A DNA stretch of 48,421 bases from Novosphingobium sp. (GTDB lineage: Bacteria; Pseudomonadota; Alphaproteobacteria; Sphingomonadales; Sphingomonadaceae). The translations under genes and the position numbers were made by a program. The DNA lies in assembly GCF_027489515.1 (NCBI RefSeq), contig NZ_JAIXZS010000064.1, forward strand, positions 1 through 48,421, read 5' to 3'. Positions 14,593 through 23,237 of the stretch are shown one piece after another (the first letter of the stretch is position 1; each line of letters begins with the position of its first letter). The notes under the pieces were generated by a model. It was not told the DNA's origin. It worked only from the letters and a program-made list of their open reading frames with translations, and made no database searches.

Positions 14593-15777
14593 ATGACCAA
14601 GTCCCCGCTTCCGTGGCCCAGCATGATCGTGGCGATCGGCACATGTCTTGCCATGATCATCGTCGGCGCCACCCCCGGCCTGGCCGTAGCCGTCCTGATC
14701 CTGTGGCTCGGCACGCTGTGGCTTTCGCGGCCCGAACCGGTCGTCGAGGTGCGCATGCCCGATGAAGGCTCCGTCTCGCGCCAGGCCATGGTGGAACTGG
14801 TCGAACCCTTCAGCGTGCCGGTCCTGATGCTCGACAACCAGCGTATCGCCGCCGCCAATGCCGCCGCGCGCGAGGCGCTGGGCCCGCACATCGTCGGCCA
14901 GGACGCGCGCGTCGCGCTGCGCCATCCCGAGGCGATCACTCTGCTGGACAAGCCGCAGGGCAGCGCCATGGTGCGCGGGCTCACCGGCGCGCGCAGCATC
15001 TGGCAGGTGCGCCGTGTCAGCATCGACCAGCGCTTCTCGCTGATCGAAATGGTGAACCGCACCGCAGAAGCTGACATCAGCCGCTCGCATACCGACTTCG
15101 TGGCCAATGCGAGCCACGAACTGCGCACGCCGCTCGCCTCGATTATCGGCTATATCGAGACGCTGGCCGATCCCGATGCGAAAGTCGATACCGCCACCGC
15201 GGCGCGCTTCCACAACACCGTGCTGCGCGAGGCACGGCGGCTGCAGAGCCTTGTCGAGGATCTCATGTCGCTTTCGCGCATCGAGGCGGAAAAGCACGAT
15301 CTGCCGCGCGAACAGATTGACCTTGCCATGCTCGCGGCGAGCATCGGCTCCGAAGTGGCGGCGACGGTCGGCGAGGACCGCGTGATCGTGCGTGTGGCCG
15401 ATGCCAAGGTCACCGGCGATCGCCAGCAGCTGGATCAGGTCATCCGCAACCTCATCGACAACGCCCTGAAATACGGTGATTCCAGCCAGCCTGTCCGCGT
15501 CGAAGTCGCGCGGGACGGCGCCGAAGCCGTGTTCTCGGTCACCGACCGGGGCGACGGCATCCATCCCGATCACCTGCCCTATCTCACTCGCCGCTTCTAT
15601 CGCACCGATCCCGGCCGCAGCCGCGGCGTTGGCGGGACCGGGCTTGGCCTTGCCATCGTCAAGCACATCGTCGAAAGGCATCGCGGAAAGCTCGATATCA
15701 CCAGCAAGCTTGGCGAGGGGACGACCGTCACCGTGCGCCTTGCGCTTGCGGTGACACCGGCGAAAGAACTGTCATAG
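14593..15777 (+). CDS. phoR: Phosphate regulon sensor histidine kinase
   Basis: The 394-residue kinase senses phosphate status through the Pst transporter and PhoU and phosphorylates PhoB. Residues 10-44 hold two short membrane segments, then a PAS-like domain (about 70-150) and the HisKA dimerisation helix with the phospho-acceptor His175 in ANASHELRTPLASIIGYIE. The ATP-binding domain has the N box NLIDNALKYG, G1 DRGDGIH and G2 GGTGLGLAIVKHIVE. The start is the ATG at 14593; a TTG at 14551 would add 14 residues without a better ribosome site. The PHO box that drives pstS overlaps the stop codon. Confidence 0.93.
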   Translation: MTKSPLPWPSMIVAIGTCLAMIIVGATPGLAVAVLILWLGTLWLSRPEPVVEVRMPDEGSVSRQAMVELVEPFSVPVLMLDNQRIAAANAAAREALGPHIVGQDARVALRHPEAITLLDKPQGSAMVRGLTGARSIWQVRRVSIDQRFSLIEMVNRTAEADISRSHTDFVANASHELRTPLASIIGYIETLADPDAKVDTATAARFHNTVLREARRLQSLVEDLMSLSRIEAEKHDLPREQIDLAMLAASIGSEVAATVGEDRVIVRVADAKVTGDRQQLDQVIRNLIDNALKYGDSSQPVRVEVARDGAEAVFSVTDRGDGIHPDHLPYLTRRFYRTDPGRSRGVGGTGLGLAIVKHIVERHRGKLDITSKLGEGTTVTVRLALAVTPAKELS

Positions 15778-15786
15778 GCCTGTCAT
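15769..15786 (+). promoter_or_regulatory. PHO box (PhoB binding site) upstream of pstS
   Basis: Two perfect CTGTCAT repeats are separated by AGGC, the exact 7-4-7 form of the PhoB consensus. The first overlaps the phoR stop codon. A degenerate third half (TGGTCGC, 15791-15797) follows in the same 11-base period, and CTAGAG (15808-15813) could be the -10. The pstS ATG is 47 bases downstream. Confidence 0.88.
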
Positions 15787-15833
15787 TCCGTGGTCGCATT
15801 GCCCCGGCTAGAGGCGCGTAAGGGAAATTAACG

Positions 15834-16880
15834 ATGCGTTCGAATCGTCTTGTTGCCGGATCGGTGCTGGTCTTTGCCACGCTTGGCCTTGGTGCGTGCG
15901 GCGGCGGGCAAAGCGCGACCCGCGATCAGGTCCGCGCCGTCGGCTCGTCCACGGTCTATCCCTTTGCCAAGGCGGTGGCGGAATCGCTCGCCAAGTCTGA
16001 TGCCACGATCAAGGCCCCGATCATCGAATCGACGGGCACGGGCGCTGGCATGAAGCTGTTCTGCGCTGGCGTCGGCCCGCAGCACCCCGATATCGAGGAT
16101 GCCTCGCGCCGCATGAAGAAGTCCGAATTCGACGAATGCGTGAAGAACGGCGTGAAGGAGATCGTCGAGATTCAGGTCGGTCTCGACGGCGTCGCCTTTG
16201 CCGAAGGCAGCAATGGCCCCGGCATCGCGCTGACCACTGAAGACGTCTACAAGGCGCTCGCCAAGAACCCGTTCGGCAAGCCCAACACTGCCAAGAGCTG
16301 GAAGGACATCAACCCGGCCCTCCCCGACGAGCCGATCGTCGTCTATGGCCCGCCCTCCACCTCGGGCACGCGCGATGCGCTCAAGGAATTGATCCTCACC
16401 AAGGGCTGCGAAAGCGATCCGGCGATGAAGGCGCTCAAGGAGAGCGACAAGTCCAGGCACGATGCCATCTGTGGCGAAGTGCGCGAAGACGGCGCCTATG
16501 TCGATGCGGGCGAGAACGACAACCTCATCGTTCAGAAGATCGAGGCGAACCCCAAGGCCATTGGCGTGTTCGGCTTCTCCTATCTTGAGGAGAACCGTGA
16601 CCGGCTCAAGGGCCTGACGATGAGCGGGGTGCAGCCGACGTACGAGACGATCACCGACTTCTCCTATCCCGGCGCCCGCCCGCTTTACATTTACGTCAAG
16701 AAGGCACACCTCAAGGCGATCCCGGGTCTGCAGGCCTATGTGGGCGAATGGGCGAAGCTCTGGAGCAAGGGCGGCGTACTCGCCAAGGCCGGCATGGTAG
16801 TTGCGCCCGATGATGTGCTTGCCGCCAGCGCGAAGGCGGCCAGCGAGCTGCCCGTGCTCGATGGCGCGCAGCTGAAGTAA
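15834..16880 (+). CDS. pstS: Phosphate-binding lipoprotein of the Pst transporter
   Basis: The 348-residue protein captures phosphate in the periplasm for PstCAB. It starts with a lipoprotein signal ending in LGLGAC (lipidated Cys22) and a Gly-rich linker. Binding-site segments are VGSSTVYPFAKAVAE, STGTGAGMKLFC, and PSTSGTRDALKELIL. It belongs to the longer alphaproteobacterial PstS type rather than the short enterobacterial one. AAGGGA lies 8 bases before the ATG. A consensus PHO box lies upstream, so phosphate-starvation induction is expected. pstC follows after 18 bases. Confidence 0.95.
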   Translation: MRSNRLVAGSVLVFATLGLGACGGGQSATRDQVRAVGSSTVYPFAKAVAESLAKSDATIKAPIIESTGTGAGMKLFCAGVGPQHPDIEDASRRMKKSEFDECVKNGVKEIVEIQVGLDGVAFAEGSNGPGIALTTEDVYKALAKNPFGKPNTAKSWKDINPALPDEPIVVYGPPSTSGTRDALKELILTKGCESDPAMKALKESDKSRHDAICGEVREDGAYVDAGENDNLIVQKIEANPKAIGVFGFSYLEENRDRLKGLTMSGVQPTYETITDFSYPGARPLYIYVKKAHLKAIPGLQAYVGEWAKLWSKGGVLAKAGMVVAPDDVLAASAKAASELPVLDGAQLK

Positions 16881-16898
16881 GGGACCGGGCAAAGGGCC

Positions 16899-18281
16899 AT
16901 GTCGCCAGGCATTCTGTTCTTTCTGGCTTTCGGGCTGGGTCTGGTTGGCTGGCTGGCAGGGCGCTCGCGGGCCTGGACCTTTCGCAAGGCTGCGCCCGGT
17001 GGCCGCATCCATTCGCTCCCCGATTTCCACGCCTGGTACGTCGGGTTGTGGGTCGCGGTCCCCACCCTGCTGTTCGCGCTGCTGTGGGATGCGATCAGCC
17101 CCGCGCTGGTGCTCCAGCACGTGCTTGCCGATCCCGCAGCCGCTGCCCTCCCCGCCTTCGGCTTCGAGCGCGAGGCCATGATGGGCGAGGCCCGCGCCGT
17201 CGCCACCGGCGCCGCGCGCGCGGTGTTCAACAGCGAGGCCGAAGGGCTGGTCGAGCCCTACCGCATAGCGCTCACGCGCTACAACATGATCGGTCTCGTC
17301 GTGACGCTGGTGATCGCCTTTGCGGGCGGCGCCTTCTCGTTCCTGCGCCTGCGGCCCGATTTCACCGCACGCACGCGGGTCGAACGCGCGGTCATGGCTC
17401 TGCTGCTGCTCGCTTCGCTGGTGGCCATCCTCACAACGATCGGCATTGTCGCGAGCCTCGTGTTCGAGACGGTGCGCTTCTTCGGGATGGTCTCCCCGGT
17501 CGATTTCCTCTTCGGCACCCACTGGGCGCCCGATCCGATGAGCACCGGCACACCCAATGGCAGCGCCTTCGGGGCCATTCCGCTGTTCTGGGGAACAATC
17601 TACATCGGCGCGATCATCGCCATGGCTGTGGCGATCCCGCTCGGGCTGATGAGCGCGATCTACCTCACCCAGTATGCCGACAATTCGGTCCGCCGCATCG
17701 TCAAGCCGCTGCTCGAGATCCTCGCCGGTGTGCCGACCGTGGTCTACGGCTATTTCGCCGCGCTCACCGTTGCGCCGGCCGTGCGCGACGCGGCGCAGGC
17801 GATCGGCATTTCCAATGCCTCGACCGAAAGCGCGATGGCCGCCGGTCTCGTCATGGGGGTGATGATCATCCCCTTCGTCTCCTCGATGGCCGACGACAGC
17901 ATTGCCGCTGTCCCACAGGCGATGCGCGACGGCAGCCTTGCGATGGGTGCCACCCGCTCCGAGACGATCCGCAAGGTGCTCATACCGGCAGCGCTTCCTG
18001 GTATTGTCGCAGGCATCATGCTCGCCATCAGCCGCGCGATCGGTGAAACGATGATCGTGGTCATGGCCGCCGGTGCCGCCGCGAATCTTTCGGCCAACCC
18101 GTTTGAATCGATGACGACGGTGACCTTCCAGATCGTCGCCATGCTCACCGGCGAGGGCAGCTTCGATCACCCCGCCACGCTGTCTGCCTTCGCACTTGGC
18201 ATGGTGCTGTTCCTCGTCACGCTCACCCTCAATTTCATCGCGCTGCGCGTCGTCAAGCGCTACCGCGAAGCCTATGAGTAA
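16899..18281 (+). CDS. pstC: Phosphate transporter permease PstC, long form
   Basis: This is one of the two membrane channel subunits of the PstSCAB importer. At 460 residues it is about 140 longer than the enterobacterial protein. The extra part is an N-terminal region with two membrane segments (about 1-20 and 43-65) and an intervening soluble loop before the permease core. The core holds the ABC permease coupling segment MRDGSLAMGATRSETIRKVLIPAALPGIVAG. Long PstC with this N-terminus is usual in sphingomonads and related groups. It follows pstS by 18 bases and precedes pstA by 6. Confidence 0.94.
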   Translation: MSPGILFFLAFGLGLVGWLAGRSRAWTFRKAAPGGRIHSLPDFHAWYVGLWVAVPTLLFALLWDAISPALVLQHVLADPAAAALPAFGFEREAMMGEARAVATGAARAVFNSEAEGLVEPYRIALTRYNMIGLVVTLVIAFAGGAFSFLRLRPDFTARTRVERAVMALLLLASLVAILTTIGIVASLVFETVRFFGMVSPVDFLFGTHWAPDPMSTGTPNGSAFGAIPLFWGTIYIGAIIAMAVAIPLGLMSAIYLTQYADNSVRRIVKPLLEILAGVPTVVYGYFAALTVAPAVRDAAQAIGISNASTESAMAAGLVMGVMIIPFVSSMADDSIAAVPQAMRDGSLAMGATRSETIRKVLIPAALPGIVAGIMLAISRAIGETMIVVMAAGAAANLSANPFESMTTVTFQIVAMLTGEGSFDHPATLSAFALGMVLFLVTLTLNFIALRVVKRYREAYE

Positions 18282-18287
18282 CCGGCC

Positions 18288-19562
18288 ATGAGCATGACAC
18301 GCGATCCTGCCGCGCTCGAGGCAATGCGCCAGACCCGCCAGGCCCGGATGCAGGCCGGCCTTGCCCGGCGCTATCGCTCCGATGCGCTGTTCCGCTGGGC
18401 AGGCTTCGGCGCCGTCAGCTTCTCCGCGCTCATTCTGGTCCTGCTGCTGGTCTCGATGGCGTCAAGCGGCTGGGCCGGCTTCCATCGCAGCGAAGTCCGG
18501 ATGACGGTGCCGATCCGCGGGCACATGCAGATCGATCCGGCGCGCCTTGCCCAGCCCGATCCGCTCGGCGGGCTCGAAGTCGCCGGCCTTCCCGCGCTGG
18601 TCAAATCGGCGGCGACCAAGTCCTTCGGGCCGGAGGGCGATGCGCTGCTGGCCGATGGGGCCTGGCGCGAAGTCGGCCAGAAGCTGGTTGGGGATCCCAC
18701 GCTGCTGATGGCCGGCGAGATCAAGGTCTCCGTCCCCGCCAGCGATGATCTTGCCAATGCCATGCGCGGTGGCGGTGATCCGGCGCTCCGGCAGCGCGCC
18801 GCCAATCTCGCACGCGAAGGCACACTGGTGCGCGCCTTCGATACCGGCTTCCTCGTCCGCGCCGATGCCACCAATCCGCAGAGCGTGGGCATCTGGGGCG
18901 CGCTCAAGGGCTCGATGATGACGATGTTCGTCACGCTCGTGCTCGCCTTCCCGGTCGGCGTGCTCTCGGCGCTCTACCTTGAGGAATACGCGACGCGGAA
19001 CCGCTGGACCGACATCATCGAGATCTCGATCAACAATCTTGCCGCAGTGCCCTCGATCATCTTCGGCCTGCTCGGCCTCGCCGTGTTCCTCGCGGCATTT
19101 CCGAACTTCCGCTCGGCCCCGCTGATCGGCGGCATGACGCTGGCGCTGATGACGATGCCGGTCATCGTGATTTCGGGCCGCAATGCGATCAAGGCGGTGC
19201 CACCGTCGATCCGCGACGCCGCGCTCGCGATGGGGGCAAGTCCGGTGCAGGTCGTTTTCCACCACGTCCTCCCGCTTGCCCTGCCGGGCATCCTCACCGG
19301 CACGATCATCGGCATGGCGCGCGCATTGGGCGAAACCGCGCCGCTGCTGATGATCGGCATGCGCGCCTTCGTCGCCAGCCCGCCGAGCGATTTCACCTCG
19401 CCTGCTACGGTGCTGCCCGTACAGATCTTCCTGTGGTCCGACGAGATCGACCGAGGCTTCGTCGAACGCACCAGCGCGGCGATCGTCGTCCTGCTGATCT
19501 TCCTGCTCGTGATGAACGGCATCGCGATCTACCTGCGCAACCGCTTCGAGAAACGGTGGTAA
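18288..19562 (+). CDS. pstA: Phosphate transporter permease PstA, long form
   Basis: This is the second channel subunit of the Pst importer. The 424-residue length reflects an inserted soluble domain (about residues 65-195, DUF3333-type) between the first membrane helix and the permease core. The core shows the EAA-like segment [32 protein letters not shown] and [16 protein letters not shown]. An ATG at 18294 is an alternative start. The next gene, pstB, begins 2 bases after the stop, so the two are closely coupled. Confidence 0.94.
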   Translation: MSMTRDPAALEAMRQTRQARMQAGLARRYRSDALFRWAGFGAVSFSALILVLLLVSMASSGWAGFHRSEVRMTVPIRGHMQIDPARLAQPDPLGGLEVAGLPALVKSAATKSFGPEGDALLADGAWREVGQKLVGDPTLLMAGEIKVSVPASDDLANAMRGGGDPALRQRAANLAREGTLVRAFDTGFLVRADATNPQSVGIWGALKGSMMTMFVTLVLAFPVGVLSALYLEEYATRNRWTDIIEISINNLAAVPSIIFGLLGLAVFLAAFPNFRSAPLIGGMTLALMTMPVIVISGRNAIKAVPPSIRDAALAMGASPVQVVFHHVLPLALPGILTGTIIGMARALGETAPLLMIGMRAFVASPPSDFTSPATVLPVQIFLWSDEIDRGFVERTSAAIVVLLIFLLVMNGIAIYLRNRFEKRW

Positions 19563-19563
19563 C

Positions 19564-20391
<828 letters not shown>

Positions 20392-20405
20392 GGTAAGGAA
20401 CGATG

Positions 20406-21089
20406 ATGGCCGAACATACCGTCAAGGCGTTCGATGAGGACATCACCAGGCTGCGCGGTCTCGTTGCGGAAATGGGCGGCCTGGCCGAGCTTTCGGTGGC
20501 GGAGGCCATGGATGCGCTCGTCAGCGGCAACCAGGACCTCGCCGAAGGCGTGATCGCGCGCGACAAGCGGATCGACCATCTGGAGGGCGAGGTTGACCGC
20601 CTCGCGGTGCGCGTGCTCGCGTTGCGCGCGCCGATGGCGGATGATCTGCGTGAAGTGATCGCGGCGCTCAAGATCGCCGGCGTGATCGAGCGGATCGGCG
20701 ATTATGCCAAGAACATCGCCAAGCGCGTCGGGCATATCGAAGGCCGCAAGCGCTTCGAGCCGCTTACCCTCCTCCCGGTGATGAACGAACTCGCGGGCGA
20801 CATGGTCCACGATGTGCTCACCGCCTATGCCGCGCGCGATCCCGTCGCTGCCGCCGAGATCGTCAAGCGTGATGCCAAGGTAGATGCCTTCTACGACAGC
20901 GTGTTCCGCAACTTCGTCTCCTACATGGTCGAGAACCCGGCGACGATCAGCTCGGTCGCCCAGCTCATGTTCGTCGCCCGCAATATCGAGCGGATCGGCG
21001 ATCACGCCACCAACATTGCCGAGATGGTGCATTATGCTGCCACCGGCACCTATATGCCCGAACGCGACGACGTGATCCCACCGGTCTGA
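20406..21089 (+). CDS. phoU: Phosphate signalling protein PhoU
   Basis: PhoU links the Pst transporter to PhoR and keeps the Pho response off when phosphate is plentiful. The 227-residue helical protein has the two PhoU repeats, each with the E/D-rich metal-binding core: LRAPMADDLREVIAALKIAGVIERIGDYAKNIAKR in the first and SVAQLMFVARNIERIGDHATNIAEMV in the second. Consecutive ATGs occur at 20403 and 20406; the second is equally likely. It is the expected gene between pstB and phoB. Confidence 0.96.
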   Translation: MAEHTVKAFDEDITRLRGLVAEMGGLAELSVAEAMDALVSGNQDLAEGVIARDKRIDHLEGEVDRLAVRVLALRAPMADDLREVIAALKIAGVIERIGDYAKNIAKRVGHIEGRKRFEPLTLLPVMNELAGDMVHDVLTAYAARDPVAAAEIVKRDAKVDAFYDSVFRNFVSYMVENPATISSVAQLMFVARNIERIGDHATNIAEMVHYAATGTYMPERDDVIPPV

Positions 21090-21131
21090 GCGGGTTGGTC
21101 CTGCGCACGACAGCGCGCCATGACAGCGCGT

Positions 21132-21155
21132 CACGACGGCGTAACAATTGTCGTG
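21132..21155 (+). promoter_or_regulatory. Inverted repeat in the phoU-phoB gap
   Basis: CACGAC (21132-21137) and GTCGTG (21150-21155) form a 6-bp stem with a 12-base loop between phoU and phoB. It could be a weak terminator or operator. A CTGTCAT half site lies 15 bases further on. Confidence 0.25.
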
Positions 21156-21211
21156 CTTGCGCAATGTGACTGTCATGTCCGGCGGTCGGGAAGTTTCATC
21201 AGGGGTTTTCG

Positions 21212-21901
21212 ATGTCCGCGCCGAAGCTGCTTCTGGTTGAGGATGATACCGCGCTGGCCGAACTGGTCGAATACCGGTTTCGCGGCGAAGGCTACGACGT
21301 TCGCACCACCGACGACGGCGACGAGGCCCTGCTCCTCGCGGCCGAGGACACGCCCGATCTGGTCCTGCTCGACTGGATGATCGGCGGTACCAGCGGCATT
21401 GAAGTCTGCCGCCGCCTGCGCCGCAGCAAGGCGACCGCGCATGTCCCCATCATCATCCTCACCGCCCGCAGCGATGAGGACGACCGCGTGCGCGGGCTCG
21501 AAACCGGCGCGGACGACTATGTCACCAAGCCGTTCTCCCCGCGCGAGCTGATCGCCCGCGTCGGCGCCGTGCTGCGCCGTGTGCGCCCCGCCCTTGCTGG
21601 TGAGACGATCACCGTGGGCGACCTTTCGCTCGATCCGACCGCGCACCGCGTCACCCGCCGCGGGCAGGCGATCAAGATCGGGCCGACCGAGTTCCGCCTG
21701 CTGCGCCATTTCATGGAGCATCCGGGCCGCGTCTTCTCGCGCGGGCAGCTGCTCGATGCTGTCTGGGGCAGCGGCAGCGATATCGAACTGCGCACGGTCG
21801 ACGTCCACATTCGCCGCCTGCGTCAGGCCATCGCGATCCCCGGTGCCGCCGATCCGGTCCGCACCGTCCGCTCGGCGGGGTATGCGCTCGAAGGCGTGTA
21901 A
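21212..21901 (+). CDS. phoB: Phosphate regulon response regulator
   Basis: The 229-residue regulator activates PHO-box promoters when phosphorylated by PhoR. The receiver domain has the acidic pair Glu10-Asp11, phospho-acceptor Asp54 in LVLLDWMIGG and Lys106 in VTKPF. The winged-helix DNA-binding domain spans about 130-229 (KIGPTEFRLLRHFMEHPGRVFSRGQLLDAVWG, then RTVDVHIRRLRQAI and the wing VRSAGYAL). It is separated from phoU by 122 bases that contain a single CTGTCAT half site (21170-21176), so it may have its own start as well as read-through. Confidence 0.96.
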   Translation: MSAPKLLLVEDDTALAELVEYRFRGEGYDVRTTDDGDEALLLAAEDTPDLVLLDWMIGGTSGIEVCRRLRRSKATAHVPIIILTARSDEDDRVRGLETGADDYVTKPFSPRELIARVGAVLRRVRPALAGETITVGDLSLDPTAHRVTRRGQAIKIGPTEFRLLRHFMEHPGRVFSRGQLLDAVWGSGSDIELRTVDVHIRRLRQAIAIPGAADPVRTVRSAGYALEGV

Positions 21902-21933
21902 TCCGTCGCCTCGTCAGGCTTTGCTTGGCGGCC

Positions 21934-21961
21934 TTGCTTAATCCGGCTTAAAGTATACACT
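21934..21961 (+). promoter_or_regulatory. Candidate promoter of the RTX-type gene
   Basis: TTGCTT (21934-21939) and TACACT (21956-21961) are 16 bases apart, 36 bases before the ATG at 21998. The surrounding DNA is AT-richer than the neighbours. GGGGGA about 8 bases before the ATG is a good ribosome site. Confidence 0.45.
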
Positions 21962-21997
21962 CCCCTTCTGAACAGAAGAATTGGGGGGACGGTTTCG

Positions 21998-22951
21998 ATG
22001 GCTACAGCCACTATCAAAGGACTTGCCGGTACTTCGGCGAGCAACTTCTTCACCGATTCAACGCTGCAGATTCTCCTTTATGATCAGTCCTCTAATCCGA
22101 CCTTCAGTCCTGACAACCTGAGTGTCACCTATACACTCAATTCGGACTACCTGACTTTCAAGTCCCTTGATGGCCTCAATCTCTTCACGCTTACCGGCAC
22201 AGTAATCGGCGTTTCCAACCCGTTCTATACCGTTGAAGGGCTCAATATCGCTTTTCGCGATTTGGGCATTGCCGCTGGCAATGGTGATGTCGGCGCACTC
22301 AATGATCTGATCTGGGCCGGAAACGACAAGATCACCGGCGGCGCGAGCAACGATGAATTGCGCGGCTTTGCCGGAAACGATTACATCTTCGGCGGCGCGG
22401 GCAACGACAAGATCTATGGCGATGACGGCGCAGATCGTCTGTTCGGCAGTTTCGGCGATGATCGGCTCTACGGTGGTGCCGGAAATGACAGCCTCGACGG
22501 TGGCGGCGGAAACGACCGCATTCTGGGCGGCGCCGGAGATGATCGCATTATCGGCAGCAAGGGGCTCGATAACGTCTATGGCGGCCAGGGCGCCGATACC
22601 TTCGTTTTCAATTCCTTGGCTGATTTTGCTCCGTACAACCCGAAGGCAGCCATCTCGTTTGACATCATCCGCGATTTCAACCACGCGCAGGGCGACTTGA
22701 TCGACCTGCAGCGGATCGACGCCGATGCAACGCGTGACGGCAATCAGGCCTTCCAGTTGATCGACGGTACCGCTTTCACGGAAAACGCGCCCGGAACAGT
22801 GCTGGTCGAAACCTTCGCCAGCAACATTTTTGTGGTGCGATTGAACACCGACAATGACGCTTCAGCTGAAGTGGTGCTCATTGTTGTCACACCATCGACG
22901 CTTGCAAATCCAACTGGACTTGCGCCAACCGCAGCAGACTTCATCCTCTGA
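21998..22951 (+). CDS. RTX-type calcium-binding protein, probably type I secreted
   Basis: The 317-residue protein has an unrecognised N-terminal part (1-105) and then a run of hemolysin-type calcium repeats at about 108-200, with units such as GGAGNDKIYG, GGAGNDSLDG and GGAGDDRIIG (pattern GGxGxDxUx). The C-terminal part holds the FDIIRDFNHAQGDLIDL segment typical of serralysin-like C-terminal domains, which carry the type I secretion signal. No N-terminal signal peptide is seen, in line with that route. Two 60-base rows of its N-terminal coding DNA count 47% and 52% GC, well below the neighbours. No type I transporter gene is in the window. Function beyond calcium binding is unknown. Confidence 0.8.
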   Translation: MATATIKGLAGTSASNFFTDSTLQILLYDQSSNPTFSPDNLSVTYTLNSDYLTFKSLDGLNLFTLTGTVIGVSNPFYTVEGLNIAFRDLGIAAGNGDVGALNDLIWAGNDKITGGASNDELRGFAGNDYIFGGAGNDKIYGDDGADRLFGSFGDDRLYGGAGNDSLDGGGGNDRILGGAGDDRIIGSKGLDNVYGGQGADTFVFNSLADFAPYNPKAAISFDIIRDFNHAQGDLIDLQRIDADATRDGNQAFQLIDGTAFTENAPGTVLVETFASNIFVVRLNTDNDASAEVVLIVVTPSTLANPTGLAPTAADFIL

Positions 22952-22960
22952 GGCTGCCAC

Positions 22961-23233
22961 TCAAATCCCCAGCAGGGGCGCGATATCAAGGTCCTGAATC
23001 GTGATCCAGCGGTTCACGTAGTTCGCGTAGTAGAGCCAGAACAGTACTGTCGAGAGCACCGTCGCGCGCAGCAGAATGCGGCGCGGGTTGAAGTTCGCCG
23101 GTGCGCTCGGCGCCTGTCCCGGCACCTTGTCCACGCCAAGCTCATCCGCCGTGCGCACGCCGAAGGGCATGACGAGGAACGCCGAAAGCACCCAGAACAG
23201 CGCCCAGATCGCGGCGATCGATGTCCACTTCAT
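22961..23233 (-). CDS. DUF1467 family membrane protein
   Basis: The 90-residue protein has two membrane helices (about 5-25 and 55-75) and the family's conserved MPFGVRT motif just after the first helix. DUF1467 proteins are short, typical of alphaproteobacteria, and have no assigned function. It starts 4 bases after the ribonuclease J stop and is probably the last gene of the long nuo-birA-coaX-rnj block. It converges with the RTX-type gene. Confidence 0.85.
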   Translation of the reverse strand: MKWTSIAAIWALFWVLSAFLVMPFGVRTADELGVDKVPGQAPSAPANFNPRRILLRATVLSTVLFWLYYANYVNRWITIQDLDIAPLLGI

Positions 23234-23237
23234 CGCC

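Noticed and set aside
14588..14594. CTGTCAT overlapping the phoR start codon
   Set aside because: A single half site with no phased partner, and placed over the start codon; probably chance.
15828..18170. A 780-codon open frame on the minus strand opposite pstS-pstC
   Set aside because: It is antisense to clear pst genes, is rich in Arg, Gly, His and Asp as expected of GC-rich shadow frames, and has no domain pattern.
21170..21211. A PHO box in front of phoB
   Set aside because: Only one perfect CTGTCAT is present; the 11-base-phased partner on either side matches poorly.
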